DNA of 5,572 nucleotides from Ilumatobacteraceae bacterium. Lineage in GTDB: Bacteria > Actinomycetota > Acidimicrobiia > Acidimicrobiales > Ilumatobacteraceae. The translations under genes and the position numbers were made by a program. Below the pieces are notes generated by a model that saw nothing but the letters and a program-made list of their open reading frames with translations, was not told the DNA's origin and ran no database searches. Positions 1-5,572 of this stretch are shown piece by piece; the first letter of the stretch is position 1; every line of letters starts with the position of its first letter. The stretch is from positions 1 through 5,572 of the forward strand of contig SKSP01000363.1 in assembly GCA_007122945.1 (NCBI GenBank), given 5' to 3'.

Positions 1-17
1 CTCACTGGCCTGCTCAC
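1..17 (-). CDS. Possible start of the next operon gene (5' end only)
   Basis: The ftsQ stop (16-14) lies inside a minus-strand GTGA, the same junction used at two other places in this operon. A GTG at 17-15 opens a frame (GTG AGC AGG CCA GTG) that stays open to the window edge, and a second in-frame GTG lies at 5-3. In actinobacterial dcw clusters ftsZ usually follows ftsQ, but five codons cannot identify a product. No convincing Shine-Dalgarno sequence precedes the first GTG. This could equally be intergenic sequence. Confidence 0.2.
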
Positions 18-1135
18 TGGAGGGTGACCTCGGCGGTCGACACGTCGATGACGCGGGCGCCCTCGTCATCCGCGCGGTCGATCACGTTCTCCAGCCGGAC
101 CAGCTTCACGAGGAGGTCGTTCGCCGCGCCGAGGCGGACCTCCGTCCCGTCGTCGAGGAGCAACCGCAGCTGCGAGCCGTCGGCCGTCACGTCGACGGCG
201 GCGACGCGACCGCGGACGGAACCCGACAACGCCTGCACCAACTCGGCGGCGGCGGCGTAGCCGGTCGGCGCGAACGCGCCCTCGGGCGCGTCGACCGGGT
301 CGGGGCCCGTGACCAGCATGTAGGCGATCGGCTGGCCGTCCAGCACATCGAGCACCCGACCGGCGCGGTCGATCACGCGGAACCGTCCGTCGGGCCCCTG
401 GAACGTGGCCATCGGGGATCGTTCGCGGATCTCGATGCTGGCACCGCGCGGGAAGTGGGTCCGGACCCGGGCGGTGTCGACCCAGGGGATCTGCTCGAGC
501 TCCAGTTCGGCGGCACGCGTGTCGGCGATCAGCACCGGCGTCCCGACGAGATCGTCGACCACGGCACCGAGGCGGTCCCGATCGGTGTAGACGGCGCCCG
601 TGATCCGGACCCGGTCCTCGGCGATCGAGAACAGGGGGGACCCGAGCACGGCCAAGGCCGCGACGACCACGACGAGCACGCCGGCGACGACGATCATCCA
701 ACGGAACCGCTTCTGATCGGCGGCCCGTCGGACGGCGTTGCGCCGATCGCGGATGCGCGGCTCCATGCGGGTCGGCCCACCACCCGCGGCGTCGAGGGCG
801 ACGGTGTCGCCGGTGTCGTCGTCGTCGATGAACACGAGGTCGTCGCGGCGCCCCTGCTTCCCGGGTCCGCCGAGATCCCCCTCGACGTACACGGCATCGG
901 GCAGCTCGTCGTCCTCGATGGCGATCACGTGGGCGTCGTCGCTGCTCGCCGCGTGTGCCTCCGCGCGCGTGTCCGTCGGGTCGTCCTCGCCGGCCCGGTC
1001 GCCGGCCGACCGGTCGTCACCCGGCTCGGGCTCGGCGGGGTCGGTCCCGTCGGTTCGATTCGGCGTGAACGCCCGCAGCAACTCGTCGAGCGCCGCCGCG
1101 TCGGGCTCGACCTCGTCGGAGCGGTCGTCGCTCAC
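14..1135 (-). CDS. ftsQ: Cell division protein FtsQ (POTRA domain, DivIB/FtsQ family)
   Basis: FtsQ is a single-pass membrane protein of the divisome that bridges early and late proteins and, with FtsL/FtsB-type partners, controls septal synthesis by FtsW and FtsI. The 373-residue product has the expected order of parts. Residues 1-122 are cytoplasmic, low-complexity and strongly acidic (37 Asp/Glu against 9 Lys/Arg). A basic juxtamembrane stretch follows at 123-145 (9 Arg, 1 Lys). One transmembrane helix spans about 146-166, with no cleavable signal visible. The outside part has a POTRA domain at about 168-240 (starting LFSIAEDRVRITG, with IPWVDTARVRTHFP at 216-229 and IEIRERSPMA ending it at 234-243). 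The FtsQ beta domain follows, with FRVIDRAGRVLD (252-263) and closing RVIDVSTAEV (361-370). Sequence identity in this family is low, so the call rests on architecture, the IRERSPMA and VIDRAGRV signatures, and position after murC/murB. The start is GTG in the overlap with murB. The long acidic tail is unusual compared with the short E. coli tail. Confidence 0.93.
   Translation of the reverse strand: MSDDRSDEVEPDAAALDELLRAFTPNRTDGTDPAEPEPGDDRSAGDRAGEDDPTDTRAEAHAASSDDAHVIAIEDDELPDAVYVEGDLGGPGKQGRRDDLVFIDDDDTGDTVALDAAGGGPTRMEPRIRDRRNAVRRAADQKRFRWMIVVAGVLVVVVAALAVLGSPLFSIAEDRVRITGAVYTDRDRLGAVVDDLVGTPVLIADTRAAELELEQIPWVDTARVRTHFPRGASIEIRERSPMATFQGPDGRFRVIDRAGRVLDVLDGQPIAYMLVTGPDPVDAPEGAFAPTGYAAAAELVQALSGSVRGRVAAVDVTADGSQLRLLLDDGTEVRLGAANDLLVKLVRLENVIDRADDEGARVIDVSTAEVTLQ
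1132..1135 (-). other. murB/ftsQ GTGA stop-start overlap
   Basis: The minus strand reads GTGA: the GTG start of ftsQ (1135-1133) overlaps the TGA of murB (1134-1132). The G-rich stretch GGGGCGGG just upstream is at best a poor Shine-Dalgarno sequence. This is the second GTGA junction of the operon and supports the ftsQ start chosen. Confidence 0.85.
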
Positions 1136-2118
1136 GGTCGCCCGCCCCGTTCGGCGGCGACGTCGCGGTCACGGAACCCGACGAGGCGGACCTCACTGCG
1201 CAGGACGAACCCGGTGGCGGCGACGCGACGACGGACCTCGTCGATGACCGCGCGCACATCGGTCGCCGCGGCACCCGGCTCGGCCTGCACGAAGTTGGCG
1301 TGCTTCTCCGAGACGCGCGCCCCGCCGACGGCGAAGCCTCGCAATCCGAGGCCGTCGACGAGCGCACCAGCGGTCACGGCGCCAGGGACCGGATTGACGA
1401 ACACCGACCCGCAGTTCTGACCGCCCGGCTGGTTCGCGCGCCGCCACCGCACGATCTCGGCGACCTCGGCCTCCGCGCGCTCCCGGTCGCCCGGCCGGAG
1501 CGCGATGCGGGCGCGCAGCACGACCTGGCCGTCGCGCAACGACGAGCTGCGGAACCGGAGCGCGAGCTCGGCGGCGTCGATCCGCCGCACCGCAGGCGTC
1601 CCCGCGGTGTCGCTGTCGTCGTCCCGGTCGATGTCGTCGTCGAGGTCGATGACGTCGACGTCGACGAGACAGGCGGCCATGTCCGAGCCGTGACCTCCGG
1701 CGTTCATCCGGACGGCACCCCCGACGGAACCGGGCACGCCGACCGCCCACTCGAACCCGGTCAGGCCGGCGGCGGCCGTGCGGCGGGCGAGGACCGGGAG
1801 CGACACCCCCGCGGCAGCGGTCACGCGCGATCCGTCGACGACGATCTCGTCGGCGAGTCCGGCCGTGCCCACGGCGATCCCCGGGAACCCCTCGTCGGCC
1901 ACGAGGAGGTTCGAACCGCGGCCGATCACGAGGACCGGGAGACCGCTCACCCGGCGGGCCCGGGCGACGCGCACCAGGTCGTGTTCGTCGCGCACGTCGA
2001 CGAACAGGGCGGCGGCACCCCCGACGCGGTAGGTGGTCAGCGGCGCCAGGGGCTCGTCACGACGAGCGAGACCGCCCAGCACGTCGGCGGCGAGGTCGAT
2101 CGCCGTCGCGACGGTCAC
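1132..2118 (-). CDS. murB: MurB, UDP-N-acetylenolpyruvoylglucosamine reductase
   Basis: MurB is the cytoplasmic FAD enzyme that uses NADPH to reduce UDP-GlcNAc-enolpyruvate to UDP-MurNAc, the substrate of MurC encoded just upstream. The 328-residue product begins at a GTG overlapping the murC stop. FAD-binding blocks are TTYRVGG (28-34), IGRGSNLLVADEGFPG (65-80) and WAVGVPGSVGGAVRMNAGG (124-142). The active-site region has RFRSSSL (188-194, the equivalent of YRxS), CGSVFVNP (236-243) and EKHANFV (271-277), and ends with SEVRLVG (308-314). Ser238 is the expected proton donor and Glu309 the expected catalytic acid; their spacing resembles the short type II MurB of S. aureus (Ser238, Glu308) rather than the E. 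coli enzyme. The usual Lys in FKNP is Val here. Residues 153-170 form an Asp-rich insertion (11 Asp in 18). The stop overlaps the ftsQ start. Confidence 0.95.
   Translation of the reverse strand: MTVATAIDLAADVLGGLARRDEPLAPLTTYRVGGAAALFVDVRDEHDLVRVARARRVSGLPVLVIGRGSNLLVADEGFPGIAVGTAGLADEIVVDGSRVTAAAGVSLPVLARRTAAAGLTGFEWAVGVPGSVGGAVRMNAGGHGSDMAACLVDVDVIDLDDDIDRDDDSDTAGTPAVRRIDAAELALRFRSSSLRDGQVVLRARIALRPGDRERAEAEVAEIVRWRRANQPGGQNCGSVFVNPVPGAVTAGALVDGLGLRGFAVGGARVSEKHANFVQAEPGAAATDVRAVIDEVRRRVAATGFVLRSEVRLVGFRDRDVAAERGGRP
2115..2118 (-). other. murC/murB GTGA stop-start overlap
   Basis: The minus strand reads GTGA here: the GTG of murB (2118-2116) overlaps the TGA of murC (2117-2115). No good Shine-Dalgarno sequence precedes it, so coupled translation is likely. 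The overlap fixes the murB start, although the frame stays open for 120 more codons upstream inside murC. Confidence 0.85.
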
Positions 2119-3554
2119 GGCAACCCGACCCCGAGGTCGGCGCCGCCGCGGCGGGCCCGCAGCACCTCGTCGGGGAACGACGCGATGTCGCCGCAACCCA
2201 TCGAGATGCAGACGTCGCCGGCGCGCACCTCCCGGGCGACGAAGTCGACGAGCTCGTCGCGGCGCGGGAGCCACACGACGCGACGACGGGGGTGCCGATC
2301 GAGGATCGCGTTCACGATGAGCTTTCCCGTCACACCCGGGATGGGTGTCGTCCCGGACGGGTAGACGTCGGTGACGACGACGACGTCGGCGTCGACGAAT
2401 GCGCTGTGGTACTCGGACCACATCTCGGCGATGCGGTTGTACCGGTTCGGCTGGAACACGGCCACGACGCGCGACCACCCGTCACCGCTGTGGCGGGCCG
2501 CGGCGAGGACCGCGGCGATCTCGCCGGGCAGGTGGGCGTAGTCGTCCACGAAGGTGGCACCGCGGTCGGTGCCCCGGATGTCGAAACGGCGGGCGACCCC
2601 ACCGAAGCGGCCGAGCGCGTTGGCGGCCACCTGCGGGTCGACACCGATCTCGTTGGCCATCGCGATCGTGGCCGTCGCGTTCACCACGTTGTGGACGCCA
2701 CGCAGCGGGAGGACGACGTCGACCACGCGGGCACCCGCGATCTCGACCCCGAACTCGAACGATCCCGACCGCGGCCGCAGGTCGACGGCGCGCACGTCGA
2801 CCCCCTCGCCGGTGCCGTACGTCGTCGCCCCGTGCCGGGCGGCCAGGCGGGCCGCCTCCGGATCGTCACCGCACACGACCTTCGGACCCGGCACCTGCGA
2901 GAGGTAGCGGTCGAAGCCGTCGACGACGCCCTCGAAGCCCCCGTAGTGGTCGAGGTGGTCGCGGTCGACGTTGGTGAGGATCGTGCCGTGCAACGGGAGC
3001 TCGAGGTGCGTGCCGTCGCTCTCGTCGGCCTCGACCACGAACCAGTCGCTCCCCGTCCACTGGGCACCCGTCCCCATGTCGGTCACGTCGCCACCGATCA
3101 CGAAGCTCGGTCGGAGGTCGGCCTCGGCGAGCACGAGCATCAGCATCGACGAGGTCGTGGTCTTGCCGTGGGTCCCGGCGACGGCCAGCGAACGCGCGCG
3201 GGCACACATCGAGGCGAGCATGCCGGCCCGGCTGAGCGTCGGGATGCCGAGACGGCGGGCCTCGTTCAACTCGTTGTTGCGGGCCGGGATGGCGGTCGAG
3301 GCGGTGACGGCGTCGCAGCCGAGGACGTGGCTGCGGCGGTGGCCGATCTGCACCGTGACACCGGCGGCGCGGAGCCGGTCGAGCACCGACCGCTCACGGA
3401 TGTCGCTCCCCGAGACGACGTGCCCCATCTGCGCCAGGGCGATCGCGATGGCGCTCATGCCCGGTCCACCGATGCCGACGATGTGGAGACGGCGACGGCG
3501 CGACAGGTCGAGCGGGGCCACGGGTTGCTCGACGGGCGTGCTGAGGATGCTCAC
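2115..3554 (-). CDS. murC: MurC, UDP-N-acetylmuramate--L-alanine ligase
   Basis: MurC is the cytoplasmic ATP-dependent ligase that adds L-Ala to UDP-MurNAc, the first step of stem peptide synthesis. The 479 residues match the family's usual length and show the three Mur ligase domains. The N-terminal Rossmann region has GIGGPGMSAIA (27-37). The central ATPase domain has the P-loop GTHGKTTT (127-134), EADESDG (175-181), NVDRDHLDHYG (195-205) and HNVVNATA (288-295). The C-terminal domain has RRFDIRG (322-328), VDDYAHLPGEI (336-346), FQPNRYNR (367-374), IPGVTGKLI (405-413) and GCGDI (453-457). Compared with the usual DDYGHHPTE and FQPHRYTRT, one His is Leu342 and another is Asn370. The start is GTG, 6 nt after the murG stop, with no clear Shine-Dalgarno sequence. 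An in-frame GTG at residue 12 (3521-3519) is a possible alternative, still upstream of the Rossmann motif. The stop overlaps the murB start. Confidence 0.96.
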   Translation of the reverse strand: MSILSTPVEQPVAPLDLSRRRRLHIVGIGGPGMSAIAIALAQMGHVVSGSDIRERSVLDRLRAAGVTVQIGHRRSHVLGCDAVTASTAIPARNNELNEARRLGIPTLSRAGMLASMCARARSLAVAGTHGKTTTSSMLMLVLAEADLRPSFVIGGDVTDMGTGAQWTGSDWFVVEADESDGTHLELPLHGTILTNVDRDHLDHYGGFEGVVDGFDRYLSQVPGPKVVCGDDPEAARLAARHGATTYGTGEGVDVRAVDLRPRSGSFEFGVEIAGARVVDVVLPLRGVHNVVNATATIAMANEIGVDPQVAANALGRFGGVARRFDIRGTDRGATFVDDYAHLPGEIAAVLAAARHSGDGWSRVVAVFQPNRYNRIAEMWSEYHSAFVDADVVVVTDVYPSGTTPIPGVTGKLIVNAILDRHPRRRVVWLPRRDELVDFVAREVRAGDVCISMGCGDIASFPDEVLRARRGGADLGVGLP

Positions 3555-3560
3555 GGACGA

Positions 3561-4655
3561 TCAGGCTAGGGCGACCGACTCGACGAGATCGGCCATGGCA
3601 CCGCGCCGGTGGACCTCCCCGAGCGAGCGGGCGGTCGCGCCGAGACGGGCGCGTTCGTCCCCGTCGGCGCGCAGTCGGTCGAGCTCGTGGGCGAGCCGGT
3701 CGAGGCGGTCCTCGGGGACGAGCAACGCGCCGCCCCGGTCGGCGAGCCACGCGACGTTGGCGCGCTGATGGTCCTCGGCCGCGCCCGACCACGGGACGAG
3801 CACGGCGGGCACTCCCGTGACGGCGACCTCGTGGACGGTGCTGGCCCCACCACGCCCGACGAGCAGGTCGGCGGCGGCGTAGACGTGATGCATCTCCTGC
3901 TCGTAGCCCACCGGCTGGTAGAGCACACCGGCGGACCCGTCCCGGGCCGGAGCCGCCTCGGAGAGGAACCGCTCCCCGACGACGTGGCGGACCGCGAGCC
4001 CGGTGTCGCCCTCGTGGGACTCCACGTACCTCCGGACCGCGGCGTTCAGCACACCCGACCCCTGCGACCCGCCCATCGCAGCCACCACGAAGCGGTCGGC
4101 CGGGAGGCCCAGACGCGCTCGGGCCGCTTCCCGGTGGGCGGATCGATCGACGTCGAGGATCACCTGTCGCACCGGGGCACCCGTCAGCGTCGCGCGGGGC
4201 AGCGGGGAGTCCTCGAACGCGACCGCGCACGCTGCGGCCCGGCGCGCCGCCAACGCGCTCGCCCGGCCCGGGAACCGGTCGTAGCTGACGACCACCACGG
4301 GGACGTCGAGTCGCCGGGCGGCCAGCACCGCCGGCACGCTGGCGTACCCACCGACCGAGACGACGACGCGCGGTCGCAGTTCGCGCAGGAGACGGACCGC
4401 GGCGCGACGGGCGCAGAGCATCTTCGGGACGAAGCCCAGGTTGCGCCGGGTGAGACGCCGCTGGAGGCCGACCACGTCGAAGAACGTGTGTGGGAACGGG
4501 CTGGCCGGAACGAGCGTGGTCTCGACGCCGCGCTCCGCACCGACGTAGTGGATCGTCCCGGGCTCGTGCCCGGCCGCCACCAGCGCCTCGGCGACGGCGA
4601 GCGCCGGGAGCACGTGACCGGCGGTGCCCCCACCCGTGACGACGGCGAACGTCAT
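3561..4655 (-). CDS. murG: MurG, UDP-GlcNAc:lipid I N-acetylglucosaminyltransferase
   Basis: MurG transfers GlcNAc from UDP-GlcNAc to lipid I, giving lipid II on the cytoplasmic membrane face. The 364-residue product has the usual length and the GT-B two-domain plan. The N-domain has the glycine loop GGGTAGH (8-14) and VGGYASVP (101-108). The C-domain has the nucleotide-binding GGSQGSGVLN (195-204), then QPVGY (247-251), the donor-site block GRGGASTVHE (267-276) and EDHQRAN (294-300). Glu276 aligns with the ribose-contacting Glu269 of E. coli, and Gln297 with one of its uracil-side glutamines. The odd point is 123-126, where the nearly invariant HEQN of the acceptor side reads VSYD, within VVVVSYDRFPG. 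The fold and context still make MurG the clear call. The start is set by the ATGA overlap with ftsW and the position of the glycine loop 8 residues in; the frame is open upstream for about 295 codons, but that part lies antisense-free only as a shadow of ftsW. The stop is 6 nt before murC. Confidence 0.96.
   Translation of the reverse strand: MTFAVVTGGGTAGHVLPALAVAEALVAAGHEPGTIHYVGAERGVETTLVPASPFPHTFFDVVGLQRRLTRRNLGFVPKMLCARRAAVRLLRELRPRVVVSVGGYASVPAVLAARRLDVPVVVVSYDRFPGRASALAARRAAACAVAFEDSPLPRATLTGAPVRQVILDVDRSAHREAARARLGLPADRFVVAAMGGSQGSGVLNAAVRRYVESHEGDTGLAVRHVVGERFLSEAAPARDGSAGVLYQPVGYEQEMHHVYAAADLLVGRGGASTVHEVAVTGVPAVLVPWSGAAEDHQRANVAWLADRGGALLVPEDRLDRLAHELDRLRADGDERARLGATARSLGEVHRRGAMADLVESVALA
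4652..4655 (-). other. ftsW/murG ATGA stop-start overlap
   Basis: On the minus strand these bases read ATGA: the ATG of murG (4655-4653) overlaps the TGA of ftsW (4654-4652). Upstream of the ATG only a weak GAG is seen at Shine-Dalgarno distance, so reinitiation by ribosomes finishing ftsW is likely. This supports choosing this ATG over more upstream starts in the same open frame. Confidence 0.9.
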
Positions 4656-5572
4656 CGGGCTCGACGGGCGGCGTTGAGCAGCAGTCCGGACGCGACCATC
4701 ATCACGAACAGCGACGTGCCACCCGCGGAGAAGAACGGCAACGTGAGGCCGGTCACCGGCATCAGCCCGCTGACACCGCCGAGGTTGATCAGCGCCTGCA
4801 CGCCGAACCAGGTGGCGATGCCACCGGCGAAGAGCATGCTGAACCGGTCGGGTGCGGCCAGCGCGATCTGGATGCCGAACCACACGATCAGGGCGAACCC
4901 ACCGACGACGGCGACCGATCCGACGAAGCCGAGCTCGTCGGCGAGCACGGCGAAGATGAAGTCGCTGTGAGCGAGCGGGAGGTAGCCCAGCTTGCCGTTG
5001 CTCCCACCGATGCCCGATCCCGTGAGCCCACCGTTGGCCATGCTCAAGAAGCCCTGGTGGGTCTGGTACGAGATGTGGTCCTTGTTCCCCGCGATGTCGA
5101 GGAACGCCGTGAAGCGGTTGATCCGCCGCGGACTCGAGAAGATGAACAGGGCGATGAACGCGACGCCGCTGGCGACGGTCGTGAACATGTACATCAGCGG
5201 GACGCCGGCGATGAAGCCGACGGCGAGCACGATCGATCCGAGCACCACCGACGAGCCGAGGTCGCCCTGGGCCAGACACAGCGAGGCGCCGACACCGGCG
5301 ATCGCCATCAGCGGCAGCGCGACCCGTCGGAGGTCGTGCACCTCCTCGCGGCGACGGGTGAGCAGGTCGGCGGCGAGCGCCAAGATGGCGAGCTTGAGGA
5401 CCTCCGACGGCTGGAAGCTCACCGAACCGAGGTGCACCCACGCCCGCGTGTCGTTGATGTCGACGCCGAGTCCCGGGACGAACGGCAACGCCATGGCGGC
5501 GGTCGCGAGCGCGGCGATCGGCATGATGAAGGGGCGCCAACGCTCGTAGGGGGTCTTCAGACCGATCAGCAA
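4652..5572 (-). CDS. ftsW: Septal peptidoglycan glycosyltransferase FtsW (SEDS family), 5'-partial
   Basis: FtsW is an integral membrane SEDS polymerase that links lipid II into glycan strands at the division septum, working with a class B PBP (FtsI). The 306 visible codons run off the window edge. The first visible codon is TTG inside the open frame, so it is not a real start, and roughly 80 to 100 N-terminal residues are probably missing. Numbered from the edge, the family blocks are RAWVHLG with QPSEVLKLA (43-62), GDLGSSVVL (103-111), the large external loop with GGSNGKLGYLP (189-199), HSDFIFAVLADELG (202-215) and LPFFSAGGTSL (278-288). Asp204 in HSDFIF aligns with the proposed catalytic Asp of SEDS proteins (Asp297 in E. 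coli FtsW). Hydrophobic segments lie near 14-33, 84-101, 107-125, 126-147, 205-237, 243-265 and 280-301. The SAGGTS form resembles actinobacterial FtsW. RodA is the alternative, but the position directly before murG favours FtsW. The protein ends only about six residues after the last membrane segment. Confidence 0.95.
   Translation of the reverse strand: MLIGLKTPYERWRPFIMPIAALATAAMALPFVPGLGVDINDTRAWVHLGSVSFQPSEVLKLAILALAADLLTRRREEVHDLRRVALPLMAIAGVGASLCLAQGDLGSSVVLGSIVLAVGFIAGVPLMYMFTTVASGVAFIALFIFSSPRRINRFTAFLDIAGNKDHISYQTHQGFLSMANGGLTGSGIGGSNGKLGYLPLAHSDFIFAVLADELGFVGSVAVVGGFALIVWFGIQIALAAPDRFSMLFAGGIATWFGVQALINLGGVSGLMPVTGLTLPFFSAGGTSLFVMMVASGLLLNAARRAR

Noticed and set aside
18..30. CACCCTCC on the minus strand before the last GTG, resembling an anti-Shine-Dalgarno sequence
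   Set aside because: It lies within the ftsQ coding end, is short in GC-rich DNA, and has no partner hairpin that I can see.
815..850. GTCGTCG-type triplet runs, possible tandem repeat
   Set aside because: They are Asp codons (GAC on the coding strand) of the acidic FtsQ tail, without a longer repeating unit or spacers, so neither a repeat array nor CRISPR.
455..1420. Plus-strand open frame (321 codons) opposite ftsQ and the end of murB
   Set aside because: It crosses a gene junction of the opposite strand and has biased, motif-free composition, so it is a GC artefact.
1300..2364. Plus-strand open frame (354 codons) opposite murB and the end of murC
   Set aside because: Same reasons: low-complexity translation, spanning two well-supported minus-strand genes.
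2119..2478. Upstream 120-codon extension of the murB frame into murC
   Set aside because: The extension is an Arg-rich shadow of murC. The GTG at 2118 gives the normal MurB length and a GTGA overlap.
2292..3569. Long plus-strand open frame (425 codons) opposite murC
   Set aside because: It is a mirror-frame shadow of murC, with repeats of Val, Asp, Arg and His and no domain signature.
3609..4970. Long plus-strand open frame (453 codons) opposite murG and the end of ftsW
   Set aside because: Its translation is low-complexity, rich in Arg, Gly, Asp and Val, with no recognisable motif. It arises because antisense frames of very GC-rich genes have few stops. The minus strand carries motif-complete MurG here.
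4656..5540. Upstream 295-codon extension of the murG frame
   Set aside because: It overlaps ftsW in another frame and its translation is Arg/His-rich without motifs. MurG proteins begin just before the glycine loop, which matches the ATG at 4655.
4652..5572. RodA or SpoVE rather than FtsW
   Set aside because: All SEDS proteins share these motifs, but the position directly before murG-murC in a dcw cluster is that of ftsW.

Overview
The window is a five-gene stretch of the division and cell wall (dcw) cluster, all on the minus strand and transcribed from high to low coordinates: ftsW (5' end cut by the window edge), murG, murC, murB, ftsQ. The DNA is very GC-rich (about 70 % by eye). FtsW carries the actinobacterial-looking SAGGTS motif, and the order ftsW-murG-murC-(murB)-ftsQ is actinobacterial. 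M. tuberculosis keeps murB elsewhere, whereas here it sits between murC and ftsQ. Together with non-canonical motifs in MurG and MurC, this suggests a non-mycobacterial, deep-branching actinobacterium. A member of the Acidimicrobiia is my best guess, but this is an inference.

Layout by transcription: ftsW ends at 4652 and overlaps the murG start by 4 nt (ATGA). murG (4655 to 3561) is followed by a 6-nt gap. murC (3554 to 2115) overlaps murB by 4 nt (GTGA), and murB (2118 to 1132) overlaps ftsQ by 4 nt (GTGA). ftsQ (1135 to 14) ends 13 nt before the window edge. Its stop lies in another GTGA, so a sixth gene may begin there. No internal promoter, terminator, RNA gene, mobile element, CRISPR array or long intergenic region is visible. 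None of the starts has a strong Shine-Dalgarno sequence, which fits translational coupling along one polycistronic mRNA.

The genes work together. MurB and MurC act in the cytoplasm to make UDP-MurNAc and add L-Ala. MurG makes lipid II on the inner membrane face. FtsW polymerises lipid II at the septum, and FtsQ is a bitopic scaffold that helps recruit and regulate the septal synthase complex.

I found no new biological system. The points worth a second look are motif changes in MurG (the usual HEQN is replaced by VSYD), several motif changes in MurC, a long acidic cytoplasmic tail on FtsQ, an Asp-rich insertion in MurB, and the possible start of another gene at the low-coordinate edge.
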